Counted from the first letter of the stretch, positions 1-8,827 are shown. The stretch: DNA of 64,000 nt from Streptomyces sp. Je 1-369 (GCF_026810505.1 NZ_CP101750.1:8172515-8236514), one strand, 5' to 3'. A program made the numbers and translations. The notes: generated by a model from the sequence alone, not told the origin.

Positions 1-2
1 AG

Positions 3-275
3 CGGCATGCGCTGACGCCGGACCAGATCGTCAGCTGGATCGTCCACGGCGGCGGCCCGAAGGTCTTCACCGCCGTGGAGCAGGCCCTCGACCTGCCGCC
101 GCGCGCCCTGCGACTCACCCGCGGGTCCGTGGCCGAGCACGGCAACCTCTCGTCCGTCTCCGTACTGGACATCCTGCACGCCGCCATGAAAGCGCCCCCA
201 CCGCCGAACGCCCCCGGCCTGGTCGCCGCCATGGGCCCGGGTTTCGCCATCGAACTGGTCCTCCTCAGCTGGTAG
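3..275 (+). CDS. Type III polyketide synthase, C-terminal end (partial)
   Basis: The reading frame is open from the left edge and stops at 273-275, so only about the last 90 residues are present. It shows the two C-terminal active-site blocks of the chalcone/stilbene synthase fold: WIVHGGGPKV, holding the catalytic His, and HGNLSSVSVLDIL, holding the catalytic Asn. The family closing motif MGPGFAIELVLL follows. The catalytic Cys lies outside the window. Enzymes of this family condense malonyl units onto an acyl starter to give resorcinols, pyrones or naphthols. The next two genes, an acyl-ACP desaturase-like protein and an ICMT-like methyltransferase, fit a phenolic-lipid operon in which the starter is a long acyl chain. 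The family call is firm; the product is inferred. Confidence 0.9.
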   Translation, partial: RHALTPDQIVSWIVHGGGPKVFTAVEQALDLPPRALRLTRGSVAEHGNLSSVSVLDILHAAMKAPPPPNAPGLVAAMGPGFAIELVLLSW

Positions 276-317
276 CGGACCGGCCCACCGAACCCGACGG
301 ACCGCACGAGAAGAACG

Positions 318-1256
318 GTGACCATGCGCGCCCTCCCTGAAGACGTACGCATCCTGATCGACCTCGAACCGGTGGTGACCGAGGCCCTGGACAACCATTT
401 CCGGACCACCGTCGACTGGTATCCGCACCAGTACATCCCGTGGAGCCAGGGCCGCGACTACGACGGGCTCCTCGGAGGGGAGCCGTGGGACCCCTCCCAG
501 CCGAAACTGAACGCGGCGGCACGGGACGGCCTGATCCACAACCTGCTCAGCGAAGAGAACCTGCCCAGCTACCACCGGGTCATCGGGGAGATGCTGTCGC
601 TGGACGGCCCCTGGGGCACCTGGGTCAACCGATGGACGCTCGAGGAGGACCGGCACGGCACCGCGATCCGCGACTACCTGGTGGTCACCCGCAACGCCGA
701 CCCTGTCGCGCTGGAGAACGACCGCGCCAGGCACATGCAGCACGGCTACGAAATCGACTACCGCGGCGACCTGATCGCCTCCCTGGTCTACGTCACGGTC
801 CAGGAACTCGGTACGCGCGTCAGCTATCAGGGGATCCGTCGACTGTGCGACGAACCGGTGTGTGCGGCACTGATGCAGTGCATCGCCCAGGACGAGAACC
901 GGCACATGCTGTTCTACCGAACCGTCCTCCAGGCATGCATGACGATGCACCCGGACCGAACCCTCCAGGCCGTGTCCAAAGTCCTGCGCACCTTCCGTCC
1001 CCCGGGCCACGGGGCGCCCGGCTTCGGCCGGCTGATCAGCTCCATGGCCAGGTCGGGCATCCTCTCGCCGGAGACCTACCACAGGGACATCGTCGTCCCC
1101 TTCGTCCGCATGCTCGGCGCCGTCGACGCCACCGGACTCACTCCGGTCGGCCGACGGGCCCAGGAAGACATCGGCGCCCACCTGCAAGAGGCAGCCGACC
1201 GCGCCACCAGATACCGCACACTCGCCGAACGCCGCGACCGGCTCACGACCGCGTGA
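318..1256 (+). CDS. Acyl-ACP desaturase-like diiron protein
   Basis: The 312-residue product has the ligand pattern of soluble acyl-ACP desaturases: EENLPSYH near residue 79, the EEDRH box (E110, H113), VQE at 163 and a second box, DENRH, near 192-196. Members bind a diiron centre and introduce a double bond into ACP-bound fatty acyl chains using ferredoxin and O2. The first Glu of the second EExxH box is replaced by Asp, as in some actinobacterial relatives. GTG at 318 or ATG at 324 could be the start; a weak GAGAAG site precedes both. Its stop overlaps the next start (GTGA). Placed directly after a type III PKS, it may desaturate the starter chain or the lipid tail of the polyketide; that role is inferred. 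Confidence 0.82.
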   Translation: MTMRALPEDVRILIDLEPVVTEALDNHFRTTVDWYPHQYIPWSQGRDYDGLLGGEPWDPSQPKLNAAARDGLIHNLLSEENLPSYHRVIGEMLSLDGPWGTWVNRWTLEEDRHGTAIRDYLVVTRNADPVALENDRARHMQHGYEIDYRGDLIASLVYVTVQELGTRVSYQGIRRLCDEPVCAALMQCIAQDENRHMLFYRTVLQACMTMHPDRTLQAVSKVLRTFRPPGHGAPGFGRLISSMARSGILSPETYHRDIVVPFVRMLGAVDATGLTPVGRRAQEDIGAHLQEAADRATRYRTLAERRDRLTTA

Positions 1257-1792
1257 CGCTTCCGGCGAGCCTGCTCCTTCTCGTCGCCGCGGTCACCGCC
1301 GTGCGCCTGGTCGAACTGACGGTCGCCTGCCGGAACGCACGGTGGGCGTTCGACAGAGGCGGCGCCGAGTACGGACAACGCCACTACCCCGCAATGGTCG
1401 TCCTCCACGTCTGCCTGCTCGTCGGCATCCTCGCGGAGGCCGCCCTCGCCGACCGCGCCTTCATGCCACTGATCGGCTGGCCCTGCCTGGCCTTCCTCGC
1501 CCTGGCCCAGGCAGGCCGTGGCTGGTGCATGCGGGCACTGGGGCCCCAGTGGAACACCCGCGTCATCGTCGTGCCCACGCTCCCCTTGGTCACCACCGGG
1601 CCCTACCGCTGGATGCGGCATCCCAACTACCTCGTCGTCGTGGTCGAGGGCATCGCCCTGCCCCTCGTCCACACCGCGTGGGTCACGGCCCTGCTCTTCA
1701 CCCTCGCCAATACGGCCTGGCTCGTCGTACGGATCCGTACGGAGAACAGGGTGCTGTGGCCGGTGGCCGGGGCGGTGACGGCCGCGCGGTGA
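1253..1792 (+). CDS. ICMT-like membrane methyltransferase
   Basis: This is a 179-residue hydrophobic protein with about four or five membrane segments. Near its C-terminus it has the signature of the isoprenylcysteine carboxyl methyltransferase family: TTGPYRWMRHPNYLVVVVEG, followed by an R-x-x-x-E element (RIRTENRVL). Such proteins methylate lipid-soluble acceptors with S-adenosylmethionine at the membrane. The GTG start overlaps the stop of the desaturase gene, so the two are translationally coupled. In characterised streptomycete phenolic-lipid operons (srs type) a methyltransferase of this family O-methylates the alkylresorcinol made by a type III PKS, and the same role is likely here. 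The gene runs past the family motif to its own stop, so it looks intact. Confidence 0.85.
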   Translation: MTLPASLLLLVAAVTAVRLVELTVACRNARWAFDRGGAEYGQRHYPAMVVLHVCLLVGILAEAALADRAFMPLIGWPCLAFLALAQAGRGWCMRALGPQWNTRVIVVPTLPLVTTGPYRWMRHPNYLVVVVEGIALPLVHTAWVTALLFTLANTAWLVVRIRTENRVLWPVAGAVTAAR

Positions 1793-1976
1793 GGGTGGGG
1801 CCGCACTCCGGGCCAACGCGGACGCGTGTCACTCCGGACCAACGCGGGACGCGTGCTGGGGAGTTCGCGCCGGGCGCCCGCGCCACGCACCGGCACCGCG
1901 CGCCCACGCCCGCACCGGTCGGCTCCACCGCCCGCCGCAAGCGCCCCCGGCGCCGTCTGCAAGGATTGGCCCCGCC

Positions 1977-3011
1977 ATGGTGCAGATACCGAAGCAGCAG
2001 CCCGCACAGCGCTCCGTGCCGACGAGCGCCGACGTCGCCCGCCTGGCGGGCGTCTCCCGTGCGACCGTCTCGTACGTCCTCAACAACACCAGCGCCGTCC
2101 GGATCAGCGAACCCACCCGCCGCCGTGTCCACGAAGCGGCCAGGGAACTCGGGTATGTCCCGCACGCCGCCGCCCGCAGCCTCCGCGCCGGACACAGCCG
2201 CATGGTCCTCATGCCGACGCCGGAAATCCCGATGGGCCCGCTCTTCAGCCGGTTCTTCAACGAACTGCAGTGGGCGCTCAGCAGTTTCGACTACACCGTC
2301 GTCCAGTACGCAAGCCTCGGCCTGACCGGCGAGGACGCCGCCCGCGCCTGGGCCGAGCTGCGCCCCGTCGCCGTCCTCGCACCCGACGCCTCCGCGCTCA
2401 ACCCGCGCGGTGTGACGGTCCTGAAGCGGTCCGGCGCCAAGGCCGTCTTCACCCTCGGCCCGCACCGCGTCGAGGGCGCGCACGCCCTGCTCATGGACGG
2501 CCGCAGGGTCGGCGAGGCGGCGGCCCTGCACTTCCTGGCCCGCGGCCGGCGCACCATCGGCGTCGTCGTGCCCGAGGAAGAGGGCCTCGAACCCTTCTCG
2601 CAGCCCCGTCTCGAAGGGGTCCGCCAGGCGGTGGAGCGGGCGCGTACCGCGGGCGCCTCGGTCACCGAGCTGCCCCTCGCCTACGAGGAGGCGTCCGCCG
2701 CCCGGCTCGCCGCGCGCTGCCGCGCCCGGGGCATCGACGCCGTCTTCGCCTACAACGACGAGTACGCGATGCTCCTGATGCGCGCGCTGCAGGACGAGGG
2801 CATCGACATACCCGAGGACACCGCCGTACTCGGCTCGGACGATCTGATGCTGGGCAAACTGCTGCGCCCCCGCCTCAGCACCGTCCGCATACAACTGCCG
2901 TCGGGCCGCGGCCTCGCCCAACTGGTCGACCGCGTGGTGCGCGACCCGGGCGCGGAACCCGAAGTGCACGACGTCCTCGGAGCGGACGTCGTGCACCGCG
3001 AGTCCAGCTAG
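1977..3011 (+). CDS. LacI-family transcriptional regulator
   Basis: The 344-residue protein has an N-terminal LacI helix-turn-helix (residues about 15-65, with VARLAGVSRATVSYVLNN and the hinge helix AARSLRAG). A periplasmic-binding-protein-like effector domain follows, ending in the usual FAYNDEYAML and LGSDDLMLG elements. It should bind an operator as a dimer and respond to a small ligand, often a sugar. The ATG at 1977 has an AAGGA element about 12 bases upstream. No sugar transport or catabolic genes are adjacent, so the target cannot be guessed. Its TAG stop lies inside the CTAG flanking the inverted-repeat element at 3008-3187, so an insertion may have replaced the original 3' end. Confidence 0.93.
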   Translation: MVQIPKQQPAQRSVPTSADVARLAGVSRATVSYVLNNTSAVRISEPTRRRVHEAARELGYVPHAAARSLRAGHSRMVLMPTPEIPMGPLFSRFFNELQWALSSFDYTVVQYASLGLTGEDAARAWAELRPVAVLAPDASALNPRGVTVLKRSGAKAVFTLGPHRVEGAHALLMDGRRVGEAAALHFLARGRRTIGVVVPEEEGLEPFSQPRLEGVRQAVERARTAGASVTELPLAYEEASAARLAARCRARGIDAVFAYNDEYAMLLMRALQDEGIDIPEDTAVLGSDDLMLGKLLRPRLSTVRIQLPSGRGLAQLVDRVVRDPGAEPEVHDVLGADVVHRESS

Positions 3012-3187
3012 GGCCTGTGTCGGAAGTCCCGCCTGCCCCGCGACGCCCGGCACGCGCCCTCGCGGCGTTGTCGGGACACCCCGATACAACCAGTATCGGG
3101 GCGACCCTCCGCCTTGCGATCGCACGTACCGGACGCCGCGGGGCCCGCCCTCCGGGCGGACGGCGGGACTTCCGACACAGGCCCTAG
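3008..3187. mobile_element. MITE-like element with perfect terminal inverted repeats
   Basis: About 172 bp of non-coding DNA are bounded by perfect inverted repeats (3009-3033 and 3162-3186) beginning GGCCTGTGTCGGAAGTCCCG. Both ends sit in a CTAG tetranucleotide (3008-3011 and 3184-3187), which looks like a target duplication. The centre carries a second palindrome, CCCCGATAC/GTATCGGGG, so the whole element could fold into one long hairpin. No reading frame is present. The structure fits a non-autonomous miniature element mobilised by a DDE transposase with a CTAG/YTAR target, as in part of the IS5 family. It lies between two convergent genes, so it may also act as a bidirectional terminator. 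Confidence 0.65.
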
Positions 3188-3215
3188 CCCACAGCCCCTA
3201 CTGCTTCTCCTGGTC

Positions 3216-3602
3216 CTACTGCTCCGGCTGGCCCTGCTGCTTGGCCTGCTCCTCGGCGACCTGGCGGCGGACCTCGTCCATGTCCAGGTTCCGGGCCTGC
3301 CCGATGACGTCGGTCAGGGCGGCCTCCGGCAGCGCGCCCGGCTGGGAGAACACCGCGACCTGATCGCGGACGATCATCAGCGTCGGGATGGACTGGATGT
3401 TGAAGGCCTGCGCCAGCTCCGGCTGCGCCTCCGTGTCGACCTTGGCGAAGACCAGGTCGGGGTTGGCCTCGGCAGCCTTCTCGTAGACGGGGGCGAACTG
3501 CTTGCAGGGCCCGCACCACTCCGCCCAGAAGTCGATCAGGACGAATCCGTTGTCCGTGACCGTCTGGTCGAAGTTCTCCTTGGTGAGCTCCACAGTGCTC
3601 AT
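3216..3602 (-). CDS. trxA: Thioredoxin
   Basis: The 128-residue protein carries the classical redox motif WCGPC (W29-C33) after the FWAE strand, and the cis-proline loop SIPTLM. It reduces disulfides in cytoplasmic proteins and is itself reduced by thioredoxin reductase. Compared with ordinary thioredoxins (about 105-110 residues) it has a charged C-terminal tail rich in Glu, Gln and Lys. The ATG is preceded on the minus strand by an AAGGAAGT-like site. It is divergent from the flavin reductase gene that follows; that reductase has a CX4C pair unlike thioredoxin reductase, so the two need not be partners. Confidence 0.95.
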   Translation of the reverse strand: MSTVELTKENFDQTVTDNGFVLIDFWAEWCGPCKQFAPVYEKAAEANPDLVFAKVDTEAQPELAQAFNIQSIPTLMIVRDQVAVFSQPGALPEAALTDVIGQARNLDMDEVRRQVAEEQAKQQGQPEQ

Positions 3603-3766
3603 GGTGTGTCCCTACTTCCTTTTGGGGCGTGGCCGCTGTGCACAACGGCCGATCGTGCGGACGTATTCCGCCTGGTCGCACGCGCGGAAGGTGCCGCGCG
3701 CGCAGGGGCGTGTCCGGCGCGCGTACCCGTGTGGCCACGGCGCACACCTGCCGACACACTGTCCTC

Positions 3767-5191
3767 ATGACGGATGCCATCACGTACGACGTAGTAGTCA
3801 TCGGAGCCGGCCCTGTGGGGGAGAACGTGGCGGACCGCGCCCGCGCCGCGGGCCTCAGTGCCGCGATCGTGGAGAGCGAGCTCGTGGGAGGCGAGTGCTC
3901 CTACTGGGCGTGCATGCCCAGCAAGGCCCTGCTGCGCCCCGTCATCGCCCGCGCCGACGCCCGCCGTGTGCCCGGCCTGCGCGACTCCGTGCAGGGTCCA
4001 CTCGACGTGTCCGCGGTCCTCGCGCACCGCGACGACTACACCTCGCACTGGAAGGACGACGGCCAGGTCGGCTGGCTGGAAGGGATCGGCGTCGACCTGT
4101 ACCGGGGCCACGGCCGCATCGCGGGCCCCCGCGAGGTCACGGTCACCGGCACGGACGGCACCGCGCACACGCTCCGGGCCCGCCACGCCGTGGCCGTCTG
4201 CACCGGCACCCGCGCCGCCCTGCCCGATCTGCCGGGCCTCGCCGACGTCAAGCCGTGGACCAGCCGCGAGGCCACCGCCGCCGACCACGCCCCCGGCCGC
4301 CTCCTGGTGGTCGGCGGCGGTGTCGTCGCCGTCGAGATGGCGACCGCGTGGCAGGCCCTCGGGTCGCAGGTCACGGTCCTGGTACGCGGCGGGGGCCTGC
4401 TGCCCCGGATGGAGCCGTTCGCCGGGGAACTGGTGCAGGAGGCCCTGACAGAGGCGGGCGCCGAAGTCCGCCAGGGCGTCTCGGTCAGCGCGGTGCGGCG
4501 CGAGGACGGCGTGGTGACGGCGACCCTGGACGACGGCTCCACCCTCCAGGCCGACGAGATCCTCTTCGCCACGGGCCGCGCCCCGCGCACCGACGACATC
4601 GGCCTGGAGACGGTCGGCCTGGAACCGGGCAGCTATCTGAAGGTCGACGACAGCCTCCGCGTCGAGGGCAGCGACTGGCTCTACGCGGTCGGCGACGCCA
4701 ACCGCCGCGCGCTCCTCACCCACCAGGGCAAGTACCAGGCCCGCATCGCGGGCGCCGCCATCGCCGCCCGCGCCCAGGGCGTCCCGCTCCTGGAGACCGA
4801 CCGCTGGGGCGCCCACGCCGCCACCGCCGACCACGCCGCCGTCCCGCAGGTCGTCTTCACCGACCCCGAGGCCGCCTCCGCGGGCCTGACCCTCGCGGAA
4901 GCCGAAGCCGCGGGCCACCGCGTCCGCGCCGTCGACTACGACATGTCCGGAGTGGCGGGCGCGGGCCTTTACGCCGACGGCTACCGCGGCCGCGCCCGCA
5001 TGATCGTCGACCTGGACCGCGAGATCCTCCTCGGCGTCACCTTCGTCGGCCCCGGAGTGGGCGAACTCATCCACTCGGCGACGATGGCGATCGCGGGTGA
5101 GATCCCGCTGAGCCGCCTGTGGCACGCGGTCCCGGCGTACCCGACGATCAGCGAGGTGTGGCTCCGGCTCCTCGAGACGTACAGGGGCTGA
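3767..5191 (+). CDS. FAD-dependent pyridine nucleotide-disulfide oxidoreductase
   Basis: The 474-residue flavoprotein belongs to the dihydrolipoamide dehydrogenase/mercuric reductase group. The FAD-binding GxGxxG lies near residue 13 (VVIGAGPVGEN), the redox-active pair is C44-x4-C49 (ECSYWACMPSK), the NAD(P) Rossmann motif is LLVVGGGVVAVEMA near 180, and the second FAD contact is LYAVGDAN. A C-terminal dimerisation domain ends at HAVPAYPTISEVWLRLLE. The usual C-terminal His-x4-Glu acid/base pair of lipoamide dehydrogenases (HAHPT.SE) appears as HAVPAYPTISE. The substrate is not evident; no 2-oxoacid dehydrogenase genes are nearby, so it may be a general disulfide or quinone reductase. The ATG at 3767 is chosen because family homology begins there. 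Confidence 0.9.
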   Translation: MTDAITYDVVVIGAGPVGENVADRARAAGLSAAIVESELVGGECSYWACMPSKALLRPVIARADARRVPGLRDSVQGPLDVSAVLAHRDDYTSHWKDDGQVGWLEGIGVDLYRGHGRIAGPREVTVTGTDGTAHTLRARHAVAVCTGTRAALPDLPGLADVKPWTSREATAADHAPGRLLVVGGGVVAVEMATAWQALGSQVTVLVRGGGLLPRMEPFAGELVQEALTEAGAEVRQGVSVSAVRREDGVVTATLDDGSTLQADEILFATGRAPRTDDIGLETVGLEPGSYLKVDDSLRVEGSDWLYAVGDANRRALLTHQGKYQARIAGAAIAARAQGVPLLETDRWGAHAATADHAAVPQVVFTDPEAASAGLTLAEAEAAGHRVRAVDYDMSGVAGAGLYADGYRGRARMIVDLDREILLGVTFVGPGVGELIHSATMAIAGEIPLSRLWHAVPAYPTISEVWLRLLETYRG

Positions 5192-5318
5192 GACGCCCGG
5201 TAAGGGCTGCAGCGCGTCGCCGCCCAGCTCCTCGTTGTGACCGAGCGCGGGTGGCGGCTGCTCGGGCCCGTGACGTGCTGTGGCTGGGCAGCGTCGAGGC
5301 AGCTCCGCCGCCGCCCCC

Positions 5319-8300
5319 TCAGGCGCTCACATAGACGTCCTCCACGTACCGCCCCTCGGCGACGAGCCCACGCCACCACGCCTCCGACGCCTCCTGTGAG
5401 GTGTCGGCGCCCGCGTGCTTCATGTGCAGGGCCTGGAACGCCGCACGGACACCGGGAGCCATGCGGGCGCCGTCACCGCAGACGTAGACCTGGGCCCCGG
5501 CCTCCAGAAGGTGCCAGAGCTCCTCGGACTCGGCCGCGATGCGGTGCTGGACGAAGAGGAGTTCGCCCTCGGGAGCCTTGGAGTACGTCGGGCGCATCGA
5601 CACCGCTCCCGCGCGTTCCGCCGCTTCGAGTTCGGTGCGGTGGAGGTAGTCGACGTCGGGGTGGTCACAGCCGAAGTAGCAGAGGGCGGGCGCCGGGCGG
5701 GTGCCGTCGCGGAGGAGTTCCAGGCGGTCCGCGATGGCGCCGCGGAAGGGGGCGAGACCCGTGCCCGCGCCGATCATGATGACTGGGGTGTGGGCGTCCG
5801 CGGGGACGCGGAAGGCGTCGCGGCAGGGCTGCACGCGCGCGTGGAGCGTGTCGCCGGGCCGCAGGCCGTGGAGGTACGAGGAACCCGTACCGCGGAACGT
5901 GCCGCGTCCGGAGCGGTCCGGTGCCGAGAGGAGCGACACCATCAGGTCGGCGTGGCCGGGCGCGACGGCGGGTGACGACGAGATGGAGTAGTGGCGGGCG
6001 CGGACGGACGGCAGCAGTTCGAGCAGGACGGGCCAGGGGAGTTGGCCGCGCAGGGCCGGGTGGTCCTCGATGAGGTCGAGGAGGCTGCCCTGTCGTGCGG
6101 ACAGCTCGTCCGGGGTGGCCGCCAGGCGCTCCAGGGCGGCCCGCTCGGGCGGGCACGGGTTGTGCTCGGCGAGCAGGGCCACCTGTGCGGCGGTGGGGGC
6201 GTCGCCCAACTCCACGTATCGGGAGAGGAGTTCACGTACCGCGACCGGTCGGTCGAGCGGCAGGGTGGTGCGGCCGCGGCGGTGTGCCCGGATGTTGAGG
6301 ACCGTGTCCAGGCCGACGCCGAACGCGGACGCCGCGCGCTCGACCGACGCGGGGTCGTTGACCGGAAGCACGGCGAGGTGGTCGGCGGTGCGGTACGTGA
6401 CGCCGTCAGGGAGCGCCACCCGCAGGAACCGCTTCGGACGGGCCAGAGGATGGCTGAGGTCGGCGAGGTCCGCCGCCTCCGTGACGGTCATCGGCACCGT
6501 GCCGTGCCGCGCGTCCAGCGCGTCAAGCGGCCCGCCGGACACCTCGACGACGTTGTAGACCCTGGTTTCGGGGGCGGTCGCGGTGGCTCCGGCGCTCTCC
6601 GGGTCCCCGTACTCCCGCAGCAGCGTCTCGCGGAGCGCCGAGGTGAAGCGGTCCACGGCCCCGGTCAGATCGCCGGACGCGTCGGCCTCGGCGCGCGCAA
6701 GGAGCCGGGTCGCGCCCGCGGCGGCGAGACCGTCGTCGACGAGCGTGGGCACCTGCTGGTACGTCGCCGCCCAGTTGCGGTCGCCGACGCCGAGCACCGC
6801 GTACCGCACACGGGCCGCCGCGTCCGGCGCGGCCCCGGTCAGCCAGGACATGAACTCGCGTGCGTCGTCGGTGGGTTTGCCGTTGTAGGAGGCCGTGACG
6901 ATCACGACGGGGGAGTCGGCGGGCAGCGCGTCGGCGGCGTCGTCCAGCGGGGCGACGCGCGCGTCGAAGCCGAGGCCGGCGGCGAGGTCCGCGAGCTGTT
7001 CGGCGTACCCGCGGCAGGTCCCGAAGTTGGAGCCGTGCAGCAATGTCAGGGCGGTCCCGGGCACCGCGCGGGTGGGCAGGCCGTCCGCGGCAGGACCGGT
7101 CTGCGGCAGGACGGCACTGCCCGGTGCGCTCCCTGCCGCCGTCCGGCTCCGCGCCCGGTCCTCGGCGGTCCGCGCCGCGAGCGTCATGGTGAAGCCGTCG
7201 GGCTTGAGGGTGAGGGTCTCCTTGACCTTCAGGCGGTAGTCGGCGCGGTCGATGAACCGGTAGCGGTGCACCAGCATGCCGAGCAGCATCGTCGCCTCGT
7301 GCAGCGCGAACTGCCGCCCGATGCAGGCGCGTTCACCCGTGCCGAAGGGCTTGTACGCGTGCGGGGAACGGGCCGCCTCCGTCTCCGGGGCGAAGCGTTC
7401 GGGGTCGAACTCCTCGACGTTGTCGCCCCAGACGGGGTCCCGGTGCAGCATGGGCGTCAGCACCACCACGTACTGTCCGGCCTTCACCGGGTGCCCGCCG
7501 AGGGTCGTGTCGACGCGGGCCCTGCGCTGGAACGCGGGCGCCGTTGGCCACAGCCGCAGCGCCTCGTTGAGCACCTGCCGCACGTACCGGAGCTTCCCCA
7601 CGTCCTCGTACGTCGGCTGGGGATCCGGGTCGTCGCCCCACAGGGCGTCGACCTCGGCCTGCGCGAGGTGCAGGACCGCCGGGTTCTTGACCAGGTGGTG
7701 AAGGGCGAAGGCGAGCGTGCCGGACGTCGTCTCGTGCCCGGCGATCAGGAACGTGATGACCTGGTTGCGGATGTTCGCCTCGTCCAGGGTCTCCCCGCTG
7801 CCGGGGTGCGGGGAGTTGAGCATCAGGCCGAGCAGGTCGTCGGCGGAGGTGTCGCCCGACGCCTTGCGGGTCTCGATCACCTCGTCGACGACCCGGGCGA
7901 GGAAGGCGGCGTCGTCCTCGAACGCGGCGTCGTCGGCGGCGTAGTCACCGGCGGGGTCGCGGGCCAGCTTCGCCTGACTGTGCGCCAGGCCCCGTACGAG
8001 AGCCTGCACGAAGGGGTGCGGGTCGGTGCGGCCGAACGACTCGAAGTCGTAGCCGAAGCCGGACAGGCCGATGGTGTCCAGCGTCATCCTCGTCATGTCC
8101 TCCGAGACCTCCACCGGCGCGGACTCGGCCGCGCCCGCCGCGAACCTGCCGTCCCAGGAGGCGATGAGGCGCCGGGCCACGCGCAGCATGTGCGGGTGGT
8201 AGGTCCGCATCGAGTTCATGGCGAACGCGGGGAGCAGGATGTCGTGCGCCTTGGCCCAGTTCGGCTCTTCGTTGTACGCCGTGAACAGGCCGTCGCCCGC

Positions 8301-8615
8301 GATGCCGCGGACGTTCTCCAGGGCGGGCCCGACCCCCTTGGCGAACCGCGTCTCGTCGGACAGCTCCTCGACCAGCTCCAAGGAGCAGGCCCACACCGAT
8401 TCGCGCCCGTGGTACCGGCGGACGTACAGGGGCCCGTGCCGCCGCGCGAGCTCCACGGACTGCTGGATCGGAGTCGCGGTCGGCCCGGCGGCCGTCACGT
8501 CGACGGTGGGCAGCACGAGGCCCGGATCATCCCGGAGCCCGCGGACCTCGACGGTGTGTTCCGCGACGGTGTGTTCTTCGACGGTGTGCACTTCGGCGGC
8601 GTGTTCTTCGCGCAT
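5319..8615 (-). CDS. Self-sufficient cytochrome P450/reductase fusion (CYP102-like)
   Basis: This is a 1098-residue fusion of a P450 and an NADPH-P450 reductase, the architecture of P450 BM3. The P450 half has the I-helix AGHETTSG, the K-helix ExxR (NEALRLWP) and the haem loop PFGTGERACIGRQFA. It is followed by an FMN flavodoxin domain (LLHGSNFGTCRGYA), then FAD and NADPH domains (RHYSISSSP, IGAGTGLAPFRG) and the C-terminal motif YVEDVYVSA with a terminal aromatic nearby. Such enzymes hydroxylate or epoxidise medium- to long-chain fatty acids near the omega end. The ATG at 8615 is preferred because a GGGAAGGGG site lies 10 bases upstream; an upstream in-frame start at 8684 would add 23 unconserved residues. 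The N-terminus contains a 15-base tandem repeat. Confidence 0.95.
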   Translation of the reverse strand: MREEHAAEVHTVEEHTVAEHTVEVRGLRDDPGLVLPTVDVTAAGPTATPIQQSVELARRHGPLYVRRYHGRESVWACSLELVEELSDETRFAKGVGPALENVRGIAGDGLFTAYNEEPNWAKAHDILLPAFAMNSMRTYHPHMLRVARRLIASWDGRFAAGAAESAPVEVSEDMTRMTLDTIGLSGFGYDFESFGRTDPHPFVQALVRGLAHSQAKLARDPAGDYAADDAAFEDDAAFLARVVDEVIETRKASGDTSADDLLGLMLNSPHPGSGETLDEANIRNQVITFLIAGHETTSGTLAFALHHLVKNPAVLHLAQAEVDALWGDDPDPQPTYEDVGKLRYVRQVLNEALRLWPTAPAFQRRARVDTTLGGHPVKAGQYVVVLTPMLHRDPVWGDNVEEFDPERFAPETEAARSPHAYKPFGTGERACIGRQFALHEATMLLGMLVHRYRFIDRADYRLKVKETLTLKPDGFTMTLAARTAEDRARSRTAAGSAPGSAVLPQTGPAADGLPTRAVPGTALTLLHGSNFGTCRGYAEQLADLAAGLGFDARVAPLDDAADALPADSPVVIVTASYNGKPTDDAREFMSWLTGAAPDAAARVRYAVLGVGDRNWAATYQQVPTLVDDGLAAAGATRLLARAEADASGDLTGAVDRFTSALRETLLREYGDPESAGATATAPETRVYNVVEVSGGPLDALDARHGTVPMTVTEAADLADLSHPLARPKRFLRVALPDGVTYRTADHLAVLPVNDPASVERAASAFGVGLDTVLNIRAHRRGRTTLPLDRPVAVRELLSRYVELGDAPTAAQVALLAEHNPCPPERAALERLAATPDELSARQGSLLDLIEDHPALRGQLPWPVLLELLPSVRARHYSISSSPAVAPGHADLMVSLLSAPDRSGRGTFRGTGSSYLHGLRPGDTLHARVQPCRDAFRVPADAHTPVIMIGAGTGLAPFRGAIADRLELLRDGTRPAPALCYFGCDHPDVDYLHRTELEAAERAGAVSMRPTYSKAPEGELLFVQHRIAAESEELWHLLEAGAQVYVCGDGARMAPGVRAAFQALHMKHAGADTSQEASEAWWRGLVAEGRYVEDVYVSA
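8550..8609. repeat. Four tandem 15-base units in the P450 N-terminal coding region
   Basis: Units at 8550, 8565, 8580 and 8595 share the form GACGGTGTGTTCTTC with a few substitutions. On the coding (minus) strand they give a repeated EHTVxEHTV-type segment within residues 3-22, before the conserved P450 fold begins. The repeat is in frame, so changes in unit number would lengthen or shorten a dispensable N-terminal tail without breaking the gene. Confidence 0.8.
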
Positions 8616-8719
8616 GGCGACAGGGCCCCTTCCCTTGGACACGGAGGAGTTGCGCACCCGGCAGGTGGGGCGCGCGCTATCCACGGTGGCGTCCGGCGAG
8701 CGGCGGTTCCGGGCGAGGA

Positions 8720-8735
8720 CTACATAATCTTGTAG
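8720..8735. promoter_or_regulatory. AT-rich palindrome between the P450 fusion and the PAS-LuxR gene
   Basis: The 16-base sequence CTACATAATCTTGTAG has 5-base inverted arms around an AT-rich centre and stands out in GC-rich surroundings. It lies in the only non-coding stretch between two divergent genes, about 105 bases from the P450 start and 93 from the regulator start. It could be an operator, or contain a -10 element for either gene. Which protein binds is not known. Confidence 0.4.
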
Positions 8736-8827
8736 GGGTCTTTTCCGCCCCGGCGCTTGCGCGGGGGACGCGAATGGGTTGTGCGCGACGGAGGCGGGTG
8801 CGGATGTGAAGAGAGGGAGGAACGGTC

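Noticed and set aside
8547..8612. CRISPR-like repeat array
   Set aside because: The units are only 15 bases, contiguous without spacers, and lie inside a coding region.
5991..8735. A 914-codon open frame on the plus strand
   Set aside because: It is the antisense shadow of the CYP102-type gene, with Gly/Arg/Val-rich composition and no family motif.
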